Shown in pieces: positions 17,183 to 25,421 of a stretch of DNA of 64,000 nucleotides. The DNA is taken from the NCBI GenBank assembly GCA_041394705.1, contig JAWKHS010000012.1, positions 146,768-210,767 on the forward strand, written 5' to 3'. The notes beneath the pieces are model-generated. The model was not told the DNA's origin. It searched no databases and saw only the letters and a list, made by a program, of their open reading frames with translations. Positions within the stretch are counted from its first letter, which is position 1, and every line of letters begins with the position of its first letter. Both the position numbers and the translations under genes were made by a program. The DNA comes from Vicinamibacterales bacterium. Its GTDB lineage: Bacteria; Acidobacteriota; Vicinamibacteria; Vicinamibacterales; UBA2999.

Positions 17183-18133
17183 ATGGCGCTCGCCCTCCTG
17201 ACCTTCGGGATGACCCTGGCCGTGATGCTGGGGCTGTACTGGGCGCTCGTGGTCCGGCCCGAGGCCGAACGCTCGCGCGCGCTGGCCCGCCGGGTCGAAC
17301 GGATGGACCCGACGACGACCACCGACACCCGGGTGGCCGTTCCGGTCACGGCGACGTCGGTGTTCGACGCGCTGCTGTCGAGCAACCTGGCCGTCGCCAC
17401 CCGGATGCAGGCGTATCTGGCGGAGGCAGGGCTGACATGGTCGGCCTCGGGACTTGCCACCCGCACGGCCGCCGCGGCCGTCGCGGCCGCCGTGGTGGGC
17501 CTGCTGATGACCGGCCGCTCGTTCGGCCTCGCGGCCGCCGTCATCGGGGCGGCCGGGCCCTACCTCTACGCCGCGCGTCGCCGCGCCGTGCGGCTCACGG
17601 CCTTCGAGGAGCAGTTCCCCGAGGCCATCGATCTCATCGCCCGGTCGCTCCGTGCCGGACACACCTTCACGACCGGGCTCGGCATCGCCGCTGACGAGAT
17701 CCCGCCGCCGGTCGGCCTCGAGTTCCGGCGCGTCTACGACGAGCAGAACTTCGGCATGGCGATGCCCGAGGCCCTCAGGAGCATGGCCCAGCGGGTCCCC
17801 GTCCTCGACGCGCGCTTCTTCGTCACGGCCGTCCTGACCCAGCGCGAGGCCGGCGGCAACCTGGCGGAGGTCCTGGACAACCTGTCGAGCGTCATGCGCG
17901 AGCGGTTCAAGGTGCGGCGCCAGATTCGCGTGATCTCGGCCCACGGCCGCATCACCGCGTGGGTCCTGACACTGCTGCCCCTCGGCCTGGCGGGCACGCT
18001 CTGGCTGGTGTCCCCGACGTTCATGCGGCCGCTGCTCGACGACCCGCTCGGCGTGCGGCTGATCGTCGCGGCCATCACCCTGCAGGTCCTGGGAACCGTG
18101 ATCATCGCCAAGATGGTGAACGTGGAGTACTGA
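17183..18133 (+). CDS. tadB: TadB inner-membrane platform protein
   Basis: 316 residues with a GspF/T2SSF domain (FPEAIDLIARSLRAGHTFTTGL, FFVTAVLTQREAGGNLAEVL). Hydrophobic segments lie at the N-terminus (LLTFGMTLAVMLGLYWAL), in the middle (AAAVAAAVVGLLMTG, AAAVIGAAGPYLYA) and at the C-terminus (WVLTLLPLGLAGTLWLV). It is a membrane anchor for the CpaF ATPase, acting with TadC. Its TGA overlaps the ATG of tadC by one base. Confidence 0.93.
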   Translation: MALALLTFGMTLAVMLGLYWALVVRPEAERSRALARRVERMDPTTTTDTRVAVPVTATSVFDALLSSNLAVATRMQAYLAEAGLTWSASGLATRTAAAAVAAAVVGLLMTGRSFGLAAAVIGAAGPYLYAARRRAVRLTAFEEQFPEAIDLIARSLRAGHTFTTGLGIAADEIPPPVGLEFRRVYDEQNFGMAMPEALRSMAQRVPVLDARFFVTAVLTQREAGGNLAEVLDNLSSVMRERFKVRRQIRVISAHGRITAWVLTLLPLGLAGTLWLVSPTFMRPLLDDPLGVRLIVAAITLQVLGTVIIAKMVNVEY

Positions 18134-19044
18134 TGGACGCCGCCCTCCTCATCGCCGTCCTCTTCCTGGCCGTGGCCCTCGCGATGGGCACGCTACTCTG
18201 GCACCTGACGGAGCCGGATGTCACGCGGCGCCGCCTGTCCGAGGTCGTGGCGGGGACGGCCGCGCCCGTGCGGCGGCGTGAATCCGTCCTGTCGGAGGCG
18301 CCGAGTCAGCTGGCGCGGCGCGTCCGCTCGTTCGTGCCCAAATCCCCGCAGCACATGAACCACATCCAGCGGATGCTGGCCAGCGCGGGCTACCACGGCG
18401 AGTGGCCGGCCATCGCGTTCGCCGCCATCCAGCTGGCGCTGCCGGTGGCAATTGCGGTGACGACGCTGGTCACGTTCGGCTCGGCGGCGCTGCTGCCGGG
18501 CGTGGTCGGCGGCGCGATCGGCTACTACCTCCCCGTGCTGTGGCTCGGGCGGAAGATCGACGATCGACGGCGTGAGATCCGGAACGGCCTGCCCGACGCC
18601 ATCGATCTGCTGATCGTCTGCCTGGAGGCCGGATCGGGCATCGACCAGGCGTTGGCTCGCGTCGCGGACGAATTGCAGATCGCCTACCCGGCACTGGCCC
18701 GGGAGCTCGAGCTGATCGGGTCGGAAACCCGGGCCGGCAAGCCGCGCATGGAGGCCTTCAAGAACTTTGCCGAGCGCACGAAGGTGGACGACGTCCGCTC
18801 GCTGGTGGCGATGCTCGTCCAGACCGACCGCTTCGGCACGAGCTTGGGGCAGGCGCTCAGGACGCACGCGGACACGTCGCGGACCAAGCGCAGGCAGCGG
18901 GCGGAAGAACGGGCGGCGAAACTGAGCGTGAAGCTGCTCTTCCCGCTCGTGTTCTGTCTGTTTCCTGCGACGTTCGCCGTCGTGCTCGGCCCGGCGGCGG
19001 TGCAGATCTACCGGCAGCTCGTGCTGAACCTGGGTGCGCAGTAG
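18133..19044 (+). CDS. tadC: TadC inner-membrane platform protein
   Basis: 303 residues. N-terminal membrane helix (ALLIAVLFLAVALAMGTLLW), central helices and a T2SSF domain (LPDAIDLLIVCLEAGSGIDQAL, LVAMLVQTDRFGTSLGQAL). A final hydrophobic region reads LLFPLVFCLFPATFAVVLG. It pairs with TadB to form the platform of the pilus machine. ATG 18133 shares its A with the tadB stop. Confidence 0.93.
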   Translation: MDAALLIAVLFLAVALAMGTLLWHLTEPDVTRRRLSEVVAGTAAPVRRRESVLSEAPSQLARRVRSFVPKSPQHMNHIQRMLASAGYHGEWPAIAFAAIQLALPVAIAVTTLVTFGSAALLPGVVGGAIGYYLPVLWLGRKIDDRRREIRNGLPDAIDLLIVCLEAGSGIDQALARVADELQIAYPALARELELIGSETRAGKPRMEAFKNFAERTKVDDVRSLVAMLVQTDRFGTSLGQALRTHADTSRTKRRQRAEERAAKLSVKLLFPLVFCLFPATFAVVLGPAAVQIYRQLVLNLGAQ

Positions 19045-19052
19045 CCACGGCG

Positions 19053-19868
19053 ATGAGCGAGGCGATTGGTGGGACTACCTGGAGGGACCAACGTGGAAAC
19101 CTGGCAAATCATCATGTATGTCATCGGCGCAGTGCTCCTGCTCGCGTACTTCAAGCGCCGCAGCGACCGCCTCGGCCGGCACGAGTAGCGCCGGCGCGCC
19201 GGCGGCGTCCTGCGCGTCTCGCGGCATGGCTGCTGTGCGTGGGCGCCGCCGGGTGCGCGACGGGCCGGCCGCCGACCTTCGTCGATCGCTTCGTCGCGCG
19301 CGGCACGCCCGCCGTCGACCTGGGTGGCATCCCGCCGCCGGCGCGGCCGAAGCCCGCTCCATCAGCGCCCCGTCCGCCGACGCCTGCCCGAACCCCACGG
19401 GCAGACGTCGCCGCGACGACGCTGGAGTCGGTTTCGCCGCTGCTGCAAACGCGATTGGCCGCCCTGGCTGCCCATCCGACGCCGGGCGCGTTCATCGACG
19501 TCGCGGCCGCCTATCGAGGCTACGGCGTCGACGACCGGGCGTTCGACTACCTGCAGCGGGGGCTCGCGGCGTTCCCCCGCGACTCCAGCCTGCACGACGC
19601 CCTTGCCAGACACTGGCGCGACTGGGGGTTCCCTGACCGCGCCCTGCGGCACGCACACCTCGCCGTGTGGTACGCCCCGGACTCGGCGGCGGCGCTGACG
19701 ACGTTGGGGACCGTGCTGTGGGCGCTGTCGGACCGCGTGGACGCGGCTGACGCCTTCGAGCACGCCTTCGACCGGGCGCCCGACGCCGACTACACCCGCT
19801 ACAACCGGTGCGTCGCCCGGCGGGATCTCGGCCGCCCGGCCCCCGGGTGCGAGACCGTCCACCGATGA
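19053..19868 (+). CDS. TPR lipoprotein of the Tad locus (TadD-like), start uncertain
   Basis: From about 19218 the frame encodes a lipoprotein signal (LAAWLLCVGAAGC), a Pro-rich linker and tetratricopeptide-like helices (FDYLQRGLAAFPRDSSLHDAL, RALRHAHLAVWYAPDSAAAL, DAADAFEHAFDRAPDADY). This fits the TadD role, an outer-membrane pilotin-like lipoprotein. The problem is the start. The only standard start codon in frame before the lipobox is ATG 19053, which would put 55 basic residues before the signal. The well-served ORF at 19093-19188 occupies the intervening DNA in another frame. The true start may be non-standard or reached by reinitiation or a -1 shift. The stop overlaps the next ATG (ATGA). 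Confidence 0.72.
   Translation: MSEAIGGTTWRDQRGNLANHHVCHRRSAPARVLQAPQRPPRPARVAPARRRRPARLAAWLLCVGAAGCATGRPPTFVDRFVARGTPAVDLGGIPPPARPKPAPSAPRPPTPARTPRADVAATTLESVSPLLQTRLAALAAHPTPGAFIDVAAAYRGYGVDDRAFDYLQRGLAAFPRDSSLHDALARHWRDWGFPDRALRHAHLAVWYAPDSAAALTTLGTVLWALSDRVDAADAFEHAFDRAPDADYTRYNRCVARRDLGRPAPGCETVHR
19081..19086 (+). promoter_or_regulatory. Strong ribosome-binding site GGAGGG for the 31-residue ORF
   Basis: GGAGGG at 19081-19086 is followed by a six-base spacer and GTG 19093, ideal spacing. It is among the best Shine-Dalgarno matches of the Tad locus. Confidence 0.65.
19093..19188 (+). CDS. 31-residue single-span membrane peptide in the Tad locus
   Basis: GTG start, TAG stop, 31 residues. 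The peptide begins VETWQ and continues with a hydrophobic stretch, IIMYVIGAVLLLAYF (residues 6-20). It ends with a strongly basic tail, KRRSDRLGRHE. That is the profile of a one-helix inner-membrane peptide with its C-terminus in the cytoplasm. The main evidence is the GGAGGG site six bases upstream and the coherent topology. It lies 48 bp after tadC. The overlapping frame belongs to the 5' extension of the next gene, which lacks a good start of its own, so this small ORF may also drive that gene's translation by coupling or frameshifting. The function is unknown. Confidence 0.55.
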   Translation: METWQIIMYVIGAVLLLAYFKRRSDRLGRHE

Positions 19869-21184
19869 CCACCCACACGGCGTCGCCGGACCACGCCCGC
19901 GTGCCGCTGGCTCCGCTCACGGTGGAGGAGACGGGCCTGTCCCAGGACGTGCTGGAACAGCTCGTCCTGAAGGTCCTCCACATGAGCGGCGAGCAGACGG
20001 CCTCGTCGCTGTCCCGGCGCCTCGGACTCCTGCACTCGGTGCTGGAACCGATCCTCCAGCACCTCAAGCACTCCTACCTGTGCGACGTGCGGGGCGGCGC
20101 CTCCCTCGGCGGCCCGTCGTACGTCTACCGCATCACCGACGCCGGGCGAGCCCGGGCGATGCTCGCGCTCGAGCAGAGCCAGTACGTCGGAACGGCGCCG
20201 GTGCCCTTCGCCCAGTACGCGGACTACATGCACGCGTTCATGGCCCGCGCGGCACGGACCGTCACCCGCGAGACGGTGGACCGCGCCTTCGAGCACCTGG
20301 TCCTCAGCCGGCGGGTGCTGGACCAGCTCGGACCAGCCGTGAACGGCGGCCATTCCCTGTTCGTCTACGGGCCGCCCGGCAACGGCAAGACCGTGATCTC
20401 CCAAGGGATCGCCCGCCTGCTCACGGGCGAGGTGGCCATCCCCCAGGCGATCGATTTCGAAGGCCACCTGGTCCAGGTGTTCGACCCGGCCGTCCACGTC
20501 CCGATCGCCATCAGCCCCGACGAGCCGCTCGACCGGGGCGCCCCGGCGACCGACGCCCGCTGGATCCGGTGCGCGAGGCCCCTCGTGATGGTGGGCGGCG
20601 AGCTGACGCTGCAGTCGCTCGAACTCGCCTTCAACAGCGGCTCGCGCCTGTACCAGGCCCCGATCCAGCTCCTCGCCAACGGCGGTGTCCTGGTCATCGA
20701 CGACTTCGGGCGGCAGCGCTGCTCCGTGGTGGACCTGCTGAACCGGTGGATCCTGCCGCTGGAGAGCCGGACGGACTACCTGACGGTGCAGTCGGGGCAG
20801 AAGATGCCCGTGCCGTTCGCCGTGCTCGTCGTCTTCGCCACCAACATCAAGCCGACGGACCTCGTCGACGAGGCGTTCCTCCGGCGCATCCACTACAAGG
20901 TGTTCGCCGAGAACCCGACCGCCCTCGACTTCGCCCGCATCTTCGAGCGGTGCTGTCACGAGCGGGGGCTGCCGTACGACGCCCTGCTCGTGGATCGCCT
21001 GATCGCCGAGTTCTTCCGGCGACGCGGCATCGCGCTGCGCGGCTGCCACCCGCGGGACCTCATCGATCACGCGCTGGCCATCGCCGACTATCTGGGCGCG
21101 CCGCGCGTCCTGACTTACGAACGGCTGTTGGACGCGTGCACGAGCTACTTCCTCGACGAACAGGCGGCCGGCGGACCCGCATGA
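19865..21184 (+). CDS. AAA+ ATPase with N-terminal winged-helix-like domain, Tad-associated
   Basis: 439 residues. Residues about 15-110 resemble a winged helix (LVLKVLHMSGEQTASSLSRR, YVYRITDAGRARAM). The AAA+ module follows, with Walker A GPPGNGKT (Lys175), Walker B VLVIDDFG (Asp279-Asp280) and a sensor-1-like VVFATNIKPTDLVD. The arginine-rich region LRRIHYKVF may hold the Arg finger, and a C-terminal helical lid ends the protein. It overlaps the TPR lipoprotein gene (ATGA) and the double-VWA gene (ATGA), so all three are co-translated. AAA+/VWA gene pairs such as MoxR systems are chaperone-like; a role in pilus or VWA-protein maturation or in regulation is inference. Confidence 0.82.
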   Translation: MTTHTASPDHARVPLAPLTVEETGLSQDVLEQLVLKVLHMSGEQTASSLSRRLGLLHSVLEPILQHLKHSYLCDVRGGASLGGPSYVYRITDAGRARAMLALEQSQYVGTAPVPFAQYADYMHAFMARAARTVTRETVDRAFEHLVLSRRVLDQLGPAVNGGHSLFVYGPPGNGKTVISQGIARLLTGEVAIPQAIDFEGHLVQVFDPAVHVPIAISPDEPLDRGAPATDARWIRCARPLVMVGGELTLQSLELAFNSGSRLYQAPIQLLANGGVLVIDDFGRQRCSVVDLLNRWILPLESRTDYLTVQSGQKMPVPFAVLVVFATNIKPTDLVDEAFLRRIHYKVFAENPTALDFARIFERCCHERGLPYDALLVDRLIAEFFRRRGIALRGCHPRDLIDHALAIADYLGAPRVLTYERLLDACTSYFLDEQAAGGPA

Positions 21185-23157
21185 CGGGGCCCTCCCGACG
21201 GTGGGCCGCGGTGGCGGCGCTCGTCGCGCTGGCCACCGCCGGGGCGGCCGCGGGGCGCCAGGATACGCGCGTGCGCATCACGTCGCCGCTCGGGCGGACC
21301 GGCGTCCCCGGGGTGATCCGCGTGGTGGCACAGGTGGAGACCCCCGTCGAAGGGGGCGTCGTGCCGGTGCATTTCTTCGTCGACGGCCAGACCATCGGCG
21401 ACGACGTCGACGGCCCGCCGTACGTCGTCGAGTGGGAGGACCAGAACCCCTACGAAGCGCGTGAGATCCGGGTGGACGTCGAAGACGGGCGCGGCGGCGT
21501 CGTCTCCGACACGGTCGCGCTGCCGGCACTCGAGGTCGTCGAGGAGACCAGCGTCGCGTCCGTGCTGCTGGAGGCCACGGTCGTCGACGAGGACGGACGC
21601 TATATCTCATCGCTCGGGAAGGACGACTTCCACCTCACCGAGGATGGCGTGGCGCACGCCCTCGACCTGGTGCAGCTCCAGAGCCTGCCGACGACGTTCA
21701 CGCTGCTCATCGACAGCAGCCAGAGCCTGAGCCGGCGCATGGACATGGTGAAGGCCGCGGCCCGGCGCCTCGCCTCGCGCCTCCGCGACGGTGACAAGGT
21801 GATCGTGGCGCCCTTCCGGACGACCGTCGAGTCGACGACGGGGCCGACCGACGACGCGCGGACGATCGCGGACGCCATCGACGCGATTCGCGCGCGGGGC
21901 GGGACGGCCATTCTCGACGCGCTCGCGAAGCTCCCCGATCTGTTCAACCACGTCGAGGGGCGGCACGTGGTGATCCTCTTGACCGACGGCTACGACGAGA
22001 AGAGCAGCACCTCGTACGAGGAGGCGATGGGCGCCCTCCAGCGCCTCCAGGCCACGGTGTACGTCGTGGGCATCGGGGGCGTCGCCGGCATCTCGCTCAA
22101 GGGCGAGATGCTCCTCAAGCGCATCGCCACGCAGATGGGCGGCCGCGCCTTCTTCCCGATCCGCCAGGAACAGCTGCCAGACGTCCACGCCAACGTCGCC
22201 GCGGATGCCTACCATCGCTACGTGATCAGCTACACGCCGCAGAACCAGGAGGCGGACGGCACCTTTCGCGAGATCGCCCTCACGACCTCGCACCCCGAGT
22301 ACCGCGTGCGCACGCGGGAGGGCTACTTCGCGCCGAAGCCCCCGCCCGTGAAGCCGACGCTCGAGTTCAGCGCCTCCTACGCGGACGGCGCTGTCGGCTC
22401 GCTCGCGGCGCCCGACCTCGTCATCGTCGAGGACGGCGTGGTCCAGCAGGTGGAGTCCTTCGAGGAGGCCGTCGCGCCCATCTCCATCGCGATGGTGGTG
22501 GACACGAGCGGGAGCATGCGCCGGGCGCTGCCCCTCGCACAGGCAGCGGCGCGCTCGTTCGTCACGTCGCTCCGGCCCACGGACCCGCTGGCCCTCATCC
22601 GTTTCGCGGACCACGTCGTCGTCGAGCACGAGTTCTCGGAGCGGCGCCAGACCACCCTGGATGCCATCGATCGCCTGCAGGCCGTGGGCGGCACGGCCCT
22701 GTGGGACGCCATGCACGATTCGATGCAGGTGCTGCGGCAGCGTGACGGCCGGCGCGCGATCGTCCTGCTCTCGGACGGCCGGGATGAAGACAACCCGGGC
22801 ACGGCGCCTGGAAGCGTGCACACTCTCGATGAAGTCCTCGCGCTCGTCCGCGACACGGACACGGTGGTGTACGCGATCGGCCTGGGCGCCAACGTCGACA
22901 GGCCCGCGCTCGAGCGGATGGCGCAGCTGTCGGGCGGCGCCGCGTCGTTCCCGGCGGAGGCCGTGGAACTCGAAGGCGAGTACCAGCGGATTCTCGAGAC
23001 GCTGCGCCAGCGATACGTCGTCGGCTACACGTCGACGAATCCCGTCAGGGACGGCGCCTGGCGCAACGTGGTCATCGCGGCGAGACCGCCGGGCGTCACG
23101 ATCCGGAGTGCCGGAGGCTACCGGGCGCCGAAACGGGCGGCGCCGCTACCGCAGTGA
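21181..23157 (+). CDS. Secreted protein with two VWA (VWFA-related Acidobacterial) domains
   Basis: 658 residues. Signal peptide at about 1-25. An Ig-like segment follows at about 30-115 (VRITSPLGRTGVPGVIRVVA, VHFFVDGQ). VWA domain 1 has MIDAS motif DSSQS at about 178-182, plus GGTAILDAL and LTDGYDE. VWA domain 2 has MIDAS motif DTSGS at about 441-445, plus GGTALWDAM and LSDGRDE. Each VWA is followed by a beta-rich tail (RYVISYTP / RYVVGYTS, GGYRAPK) matching the Acidobacterial VWFA family. Both MIDAS sites look intact, so metal-dependent ligand binding is expected. It is co-transcribed with the Tad genes and may provide the adhesive VWA function missing from TadG. Confidence 0.9.
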   Translation: MTGPSRRWAAVAALVALATAGAAAGRQDTRVRITSPLGRTGVPGVIRVVAQVETPVEGGVVPVHFFVDGQTIGDDVDGPPYVVEWEDQNPYEAREIRVDVEDGRGGVVSDTVALPALEVVEETSVASVLLEATVVDEDGRYISSLGKDDFHLTEDGVAHALDLVQLQSLPTTFTLLIDSSQSLSRRMDMVKAAARRLASRLRDGDKVIVAPFRTTVESTTGPTDDARTIADAIDAIRARGGTAILDALAKLPDLFNHVEGRHVVILLTDGYDEKSSTSYEEAMGALQRLQATVYVVGIGGVAGISLKGEMLLKRIATQMGGRAFFPIRQEQLPDVHANVAADAYHRYVISYTPQNQEADGTFREIALTTSHPEYRVRTREGYFAPKPPPVKPTLEFSASYADGAVGSLAAPDLVIVEDGVVQQVESFEEAVAPISIAMVVDTSGSMRRALPLAQAAARSFVTSLRPTDPLALIRFADHVVVEHEFSERRQTTLDAIDRLQAVGGTALWDAMHDSMQVLRQRDGRRAIVLLSDGRDEDNPGTAPGSVHTLDEVLALVRDTDTVVYAIGLGANVDRPALERMAQLSGGAASFPAEAVELEGEYQRILETLRQRYVVGYTSTNPVRDGAWRNVVIAARPPGVTIRSAGGYRAPKRAAPLPQ

Positions 23158-23227
23158 CGTGCCCGACGCGGCCGCAGGAGGATCCCCTCCCGGCGCGCCT
23201 TCGGCCGGCCGCAGCCGGGCCCGGCCC

Positions 23228-23773
23228 TCAGCGGCCGCGGATGAGCTGCAGGAACTCGGTGCGCGTCCGGACGTCGTCCTGGAACGCCCCCAGCATGGCG
23301 CTCGTGACCGCCGTGGCGTGCTGCGTCTCGACGCCCCGCATCGCCATGCACAGGTGGGTGCCTTCGCATACGACCCCGACGCCCAGCGGCTGCACCTGTT
23401 CGCGAATCGTCTCGGCGATCTGGCTCGTCATGCGCTCCTGGAGCTGCAGCCGCCTGGCGAACATCTCGACGAGCCGCGGGATCTTGCTGAGGCCGATGAC
23501 CCGGCCATTCGGAATGTAGGCGACGTGGCACTTGCCGAAGAACGGCAGCAGGTGATGCTCGCATAGACTGTAGAAGTCGATGTCGCGCACGATCACCATC
23601 TCGTTGTAGTCGACCGAGAAGAGTGCGCCGTTGATGACGTCGTCGACGTTGGTCCGGTAGCCGCTGGTCAGGAACTCCATCGACCGCGCCACGCGCCCGG
23701 GAGTCTTGGCCAGGCCTTCGCGGTTCGGATCCTCCCCGATCGCGACGAGGAGGCGGGTGATGAGTTCCTGCAT
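23228..23773 (-). CDS. folE: GTP cyclohydrolase I
   Basis: 181 residues from ATG 23773. It converts GTP to 7,8-dihydroneopterin triphosphate, the first step of tetrahydrofolate synthesis. The zinc ligands are visible in FYSLCEHHLLPFFGK and GTHLCMAMRGV. The start-proximal GEDPNREGLAKTPGRVA and the core GLSKIPRLVEMFARRLQ are family signatures. An in-frame ATG at 23800 would add nine residues, but MQELITRLLVAIGEDP matches the usual N-terminus. The ATG shares CATG with the divergent gene, and a TATGAT box ends six bases upstream, suggesting a leaderless transcript. Confidence 0.96.
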   Translation of the reverse strand: MQELITRLLVAIGEDPNREGLAKTPGRVARSMEFLTSGYRTNVDDVINGALFSVDYNEMVIVRDIDFYSLCEHHLLPFFGKCHVAYIPNGRVIGLSKIPRLVEMFARRLQLQERMTSQIAETIREQVQPLGVGVVCEGTHLCMAMRGVETQHATAVTSAMLGAFQDDVRTRTEFLQLIRGR

Positions 23774-24521
23774 GGCCGTATCATACCTTGCGGTTTCCAT
23801 GCTGCTGGCGGCGCCGCACGCGCCCGCGGCCGCCGTACAGGACGCGCGTCCGTCGTCCTCCGATCTCGACGCGCTGTATCGCGATCGCGATCATGCGGCG
23901 AGTGCCGCCGCCGCCGAACGTGGATGGGCGGCGCGGGTGGCCGCCGACCCGCGCGACTTCGACTCCGCGTGGAGGCTCGCGCGGGCCCGCTACTGGCTCG
24001 GCACCAATGGCCCCGGCGATGAGGATGAGCGGAAGCGCGTCCTGGAAGCGGGCATCGAGGCGGGTCGGCTCGCGGCCGAGGCCCGGCCCGACTCGCCTGC
24101 CGGCTATTTCTGGATGGCCGCCAATATGGGGGCCCTGGCCGACGCCCACGGCCTGCGGCAGGGGATGAAGTATCGCGGACGGATCAAGGACGCGCTCGAG
24201 CGCGCGCTCGCGCTCGACCCCTCGTACCTGGACGGCTCCCCCGATCGGGCGCTGGGCCGCTGGTATTTCAAGGTCCCGCGGCTGTTCGGCGGCGACCTGC
24301 GGCGTTCGGAGGAGCACCTGCGCAAGTCGCTGGCCTACAAGTCCGACAGCATCATCACGCTGCTGTTCCTGGGCGAGACGCTGCTGGCGCGCGATCGCCG
24401 CGCCGAGGCCCGCGACGTGCTGCAGCGGGCCGTCGGAGCCACGCCCGATCCCGAGTGGGCGCCGGAGGACGCGCGCTTCCAGGCCGAGGCCCGGACGCTG
24501 CTCGCGTCGATCCGCCAGTGA
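23772..24521 (+). CDS. Exported TPR protein, TRAP-transporter T-component (TatT)-like
   Basis: 249 residues. Short signal sequence (VSYLAVSMLLAAPHAPAAA), then helical repeats. The segment LALDPSYLDGSPDRALGRWY followed by KVPRLFGGDLRRSEEHLRKS resembles the TatT family (a trimeric periplasmic TPR protein of some TRAP systems). No TRAP transporter genes are nearby, so the assignment covers the fold only. ATG 23772 gives the best signal peptide; ATG 23799 is an alternative. Confidence 0.65.
   Translation: MAVSYLAVSMLLAAPHAPAAAVQDARPSSSDLDALYRDRDHAASAAAAERGWAARVAADPRDFDSAWRLARARYWLGTNGPGDEDERKRVLEAGIEAGRLAAEARPDSPAGYFWMAANMGALADAHGLRQGMKYRGRIKDALERALALDPSYLDGSPDRALGRWYFKVPRLFGGDLRRSEEHLRKSLAYKSDSIITLLFLGETLLARDRRAEARDVLQRAVGATPDPEWAPEDARFQAEARTLLASIRQ
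23780..23785 (-). promoter_or_regulatory. Candidate -10 box (TATGAT) of folE
   Basis: Minus-strand TATGAT with six bases between it and the folE ATG; no ribosome-binding site fits in that gap. It lies inside the first codons of the divergent TPR gene. Confidence 0.4.
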
Positions 24522-24543
24522 CGGCGGCGCCGCGCACGGTGCC

Positions 24544-25392
24544 TCAGGACGAATAGGTGTAGAAACCGCGCCCGCTCTTCTTCCCGAGATGGCCGGCGAG
24601 CACCATCCGCTTCAGGAGGGGCGGCGGGGCGAAGCGCGCCTCACGGAACTCGTCGAACATGATGTTCGCGATGAAGTAGGTCGTGTCCAGCCCCACGAAG
24701 TCGAGCAGCGTGAACGGCCCCATCGGATATCCGCACCCGAGCTTCATGCCCTTGTCGATGTCCTCGACCGTCCCGAGCCCCTCTTCGAGGCACCGGATGG
24801 CGTCGAGCAGGTAGGGCACGAGGAGGCGGTTCACGATGAACCCGCCGCGGTCGGGCGCCGTCACCGGGTCCTTGCCGATCTGCTGTGCGAAGGCGAACAG
24901 CGCCTGGTGGGTCTCGGCACTGGTCGTGAGCGCCCGAATCACCTCGACCAGCTTCATCAGCGGCACGGGATTGAAGAAGTGCAGGCCGCCGAAGCGGTCT
25001 GGACGCGTGGTGGCCGCGGCCAGCTCGGTGACGCAGAGCGACGACGTGTTCGAGGCGAGGAGGCACGCCGGCCCCACCACGGCTTCCACCTGCCGGTAGG
25101 CCTGCCGCTTGGCCTCGACGTTCTCCACGATCGCCTCGATCACGAGATCGCAGTCCTTCAGGTCCGCGTAGGCTGTCGTGCCGGTGAGGTTGGCCAGGAT
25201 GCGATCGCGCTCGCCGGCGGTCATCTTGCCTTTCTCGACGCCGCCGTCCAGGAACTTGCGCACGCGGCCGAGGCCTTTCTGCAGCACCCCGTCGTTCACC
25301 TCCAGGACGATGGTCCTGAATCCGGCCGCAGCCGACACCTGCGCGATGCCCGCGCCCATCAACCCGCACCCCAGCACGCCAATGGTCTTCAT
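24544..25392 (-). CDS. 3-hydroxyacyl-CoA (3-hydroxybutyryl-CoA) dehydrogenase
   Basis: 282 residues, the length of the monofunctional family. The Rossmann NAD-binding start is VLGCGLMGAGIAQVSAAAGF. The catalytic His lies in GLHFFNPVPLMKLVEVI, Asn lies in GFIVNRLLVPYLLDAI, and the C-terminal domain contains GYPMGPFTLLDFVGLD. It oxidises (S)-3-hydroxyacyl-CoA to 3-ketoacyl-CoA, the substrate of the thiolases encoded upstream. It is the last gene of a four-gene operon, 29 bp after the second thiolase. ATG 25392 is preceded by GGGAG at about -13; ATG 25407 is in frame too. Confidence 0.94.
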   Translation of the reverse strand: MKTIGVLGCGLMGAGIAQVSAAAGFRTIVLEVNDGVLQKGLGRVRKFLDGGVEKGKMTAGERDRILANLTGTTAYADLKDCDLVIEAIVENVEAKRQAYRQVEAVVGPACLLASNTSSLCVTELAAATTRPDRFGGLHFFNPVPLMKLVEVIRALTTSAETHQALFAFAQQIGKDPVTAPDRGGFIVNRLLVPYLLDAIRCLEEGLGTVEDIDKGMKLGCGYPMGPFTLLDFVGLDTTYFIANIMFDEFREARFAPPPLLKRMVLAGHLGKKSGRGFYTYSS

Positions 25393-25421
25393 GGTCCCGT
25401 CTCCCATCGCCGGCGGCGCGT

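Noticed and set aside
15710..17944. 744-codon antisense frame across cpaE, cpaF and tadB
   Set aside because: No family features, spans three well-supported genes on the other strand.
23158..23227. Terminator between the VWA gene and folE (GGAGG-ATCC-CCTCC)
   Set aside because: Stem of five with no T-run on either strand; the surrounding GC-rich sequence offers many equal pairings.
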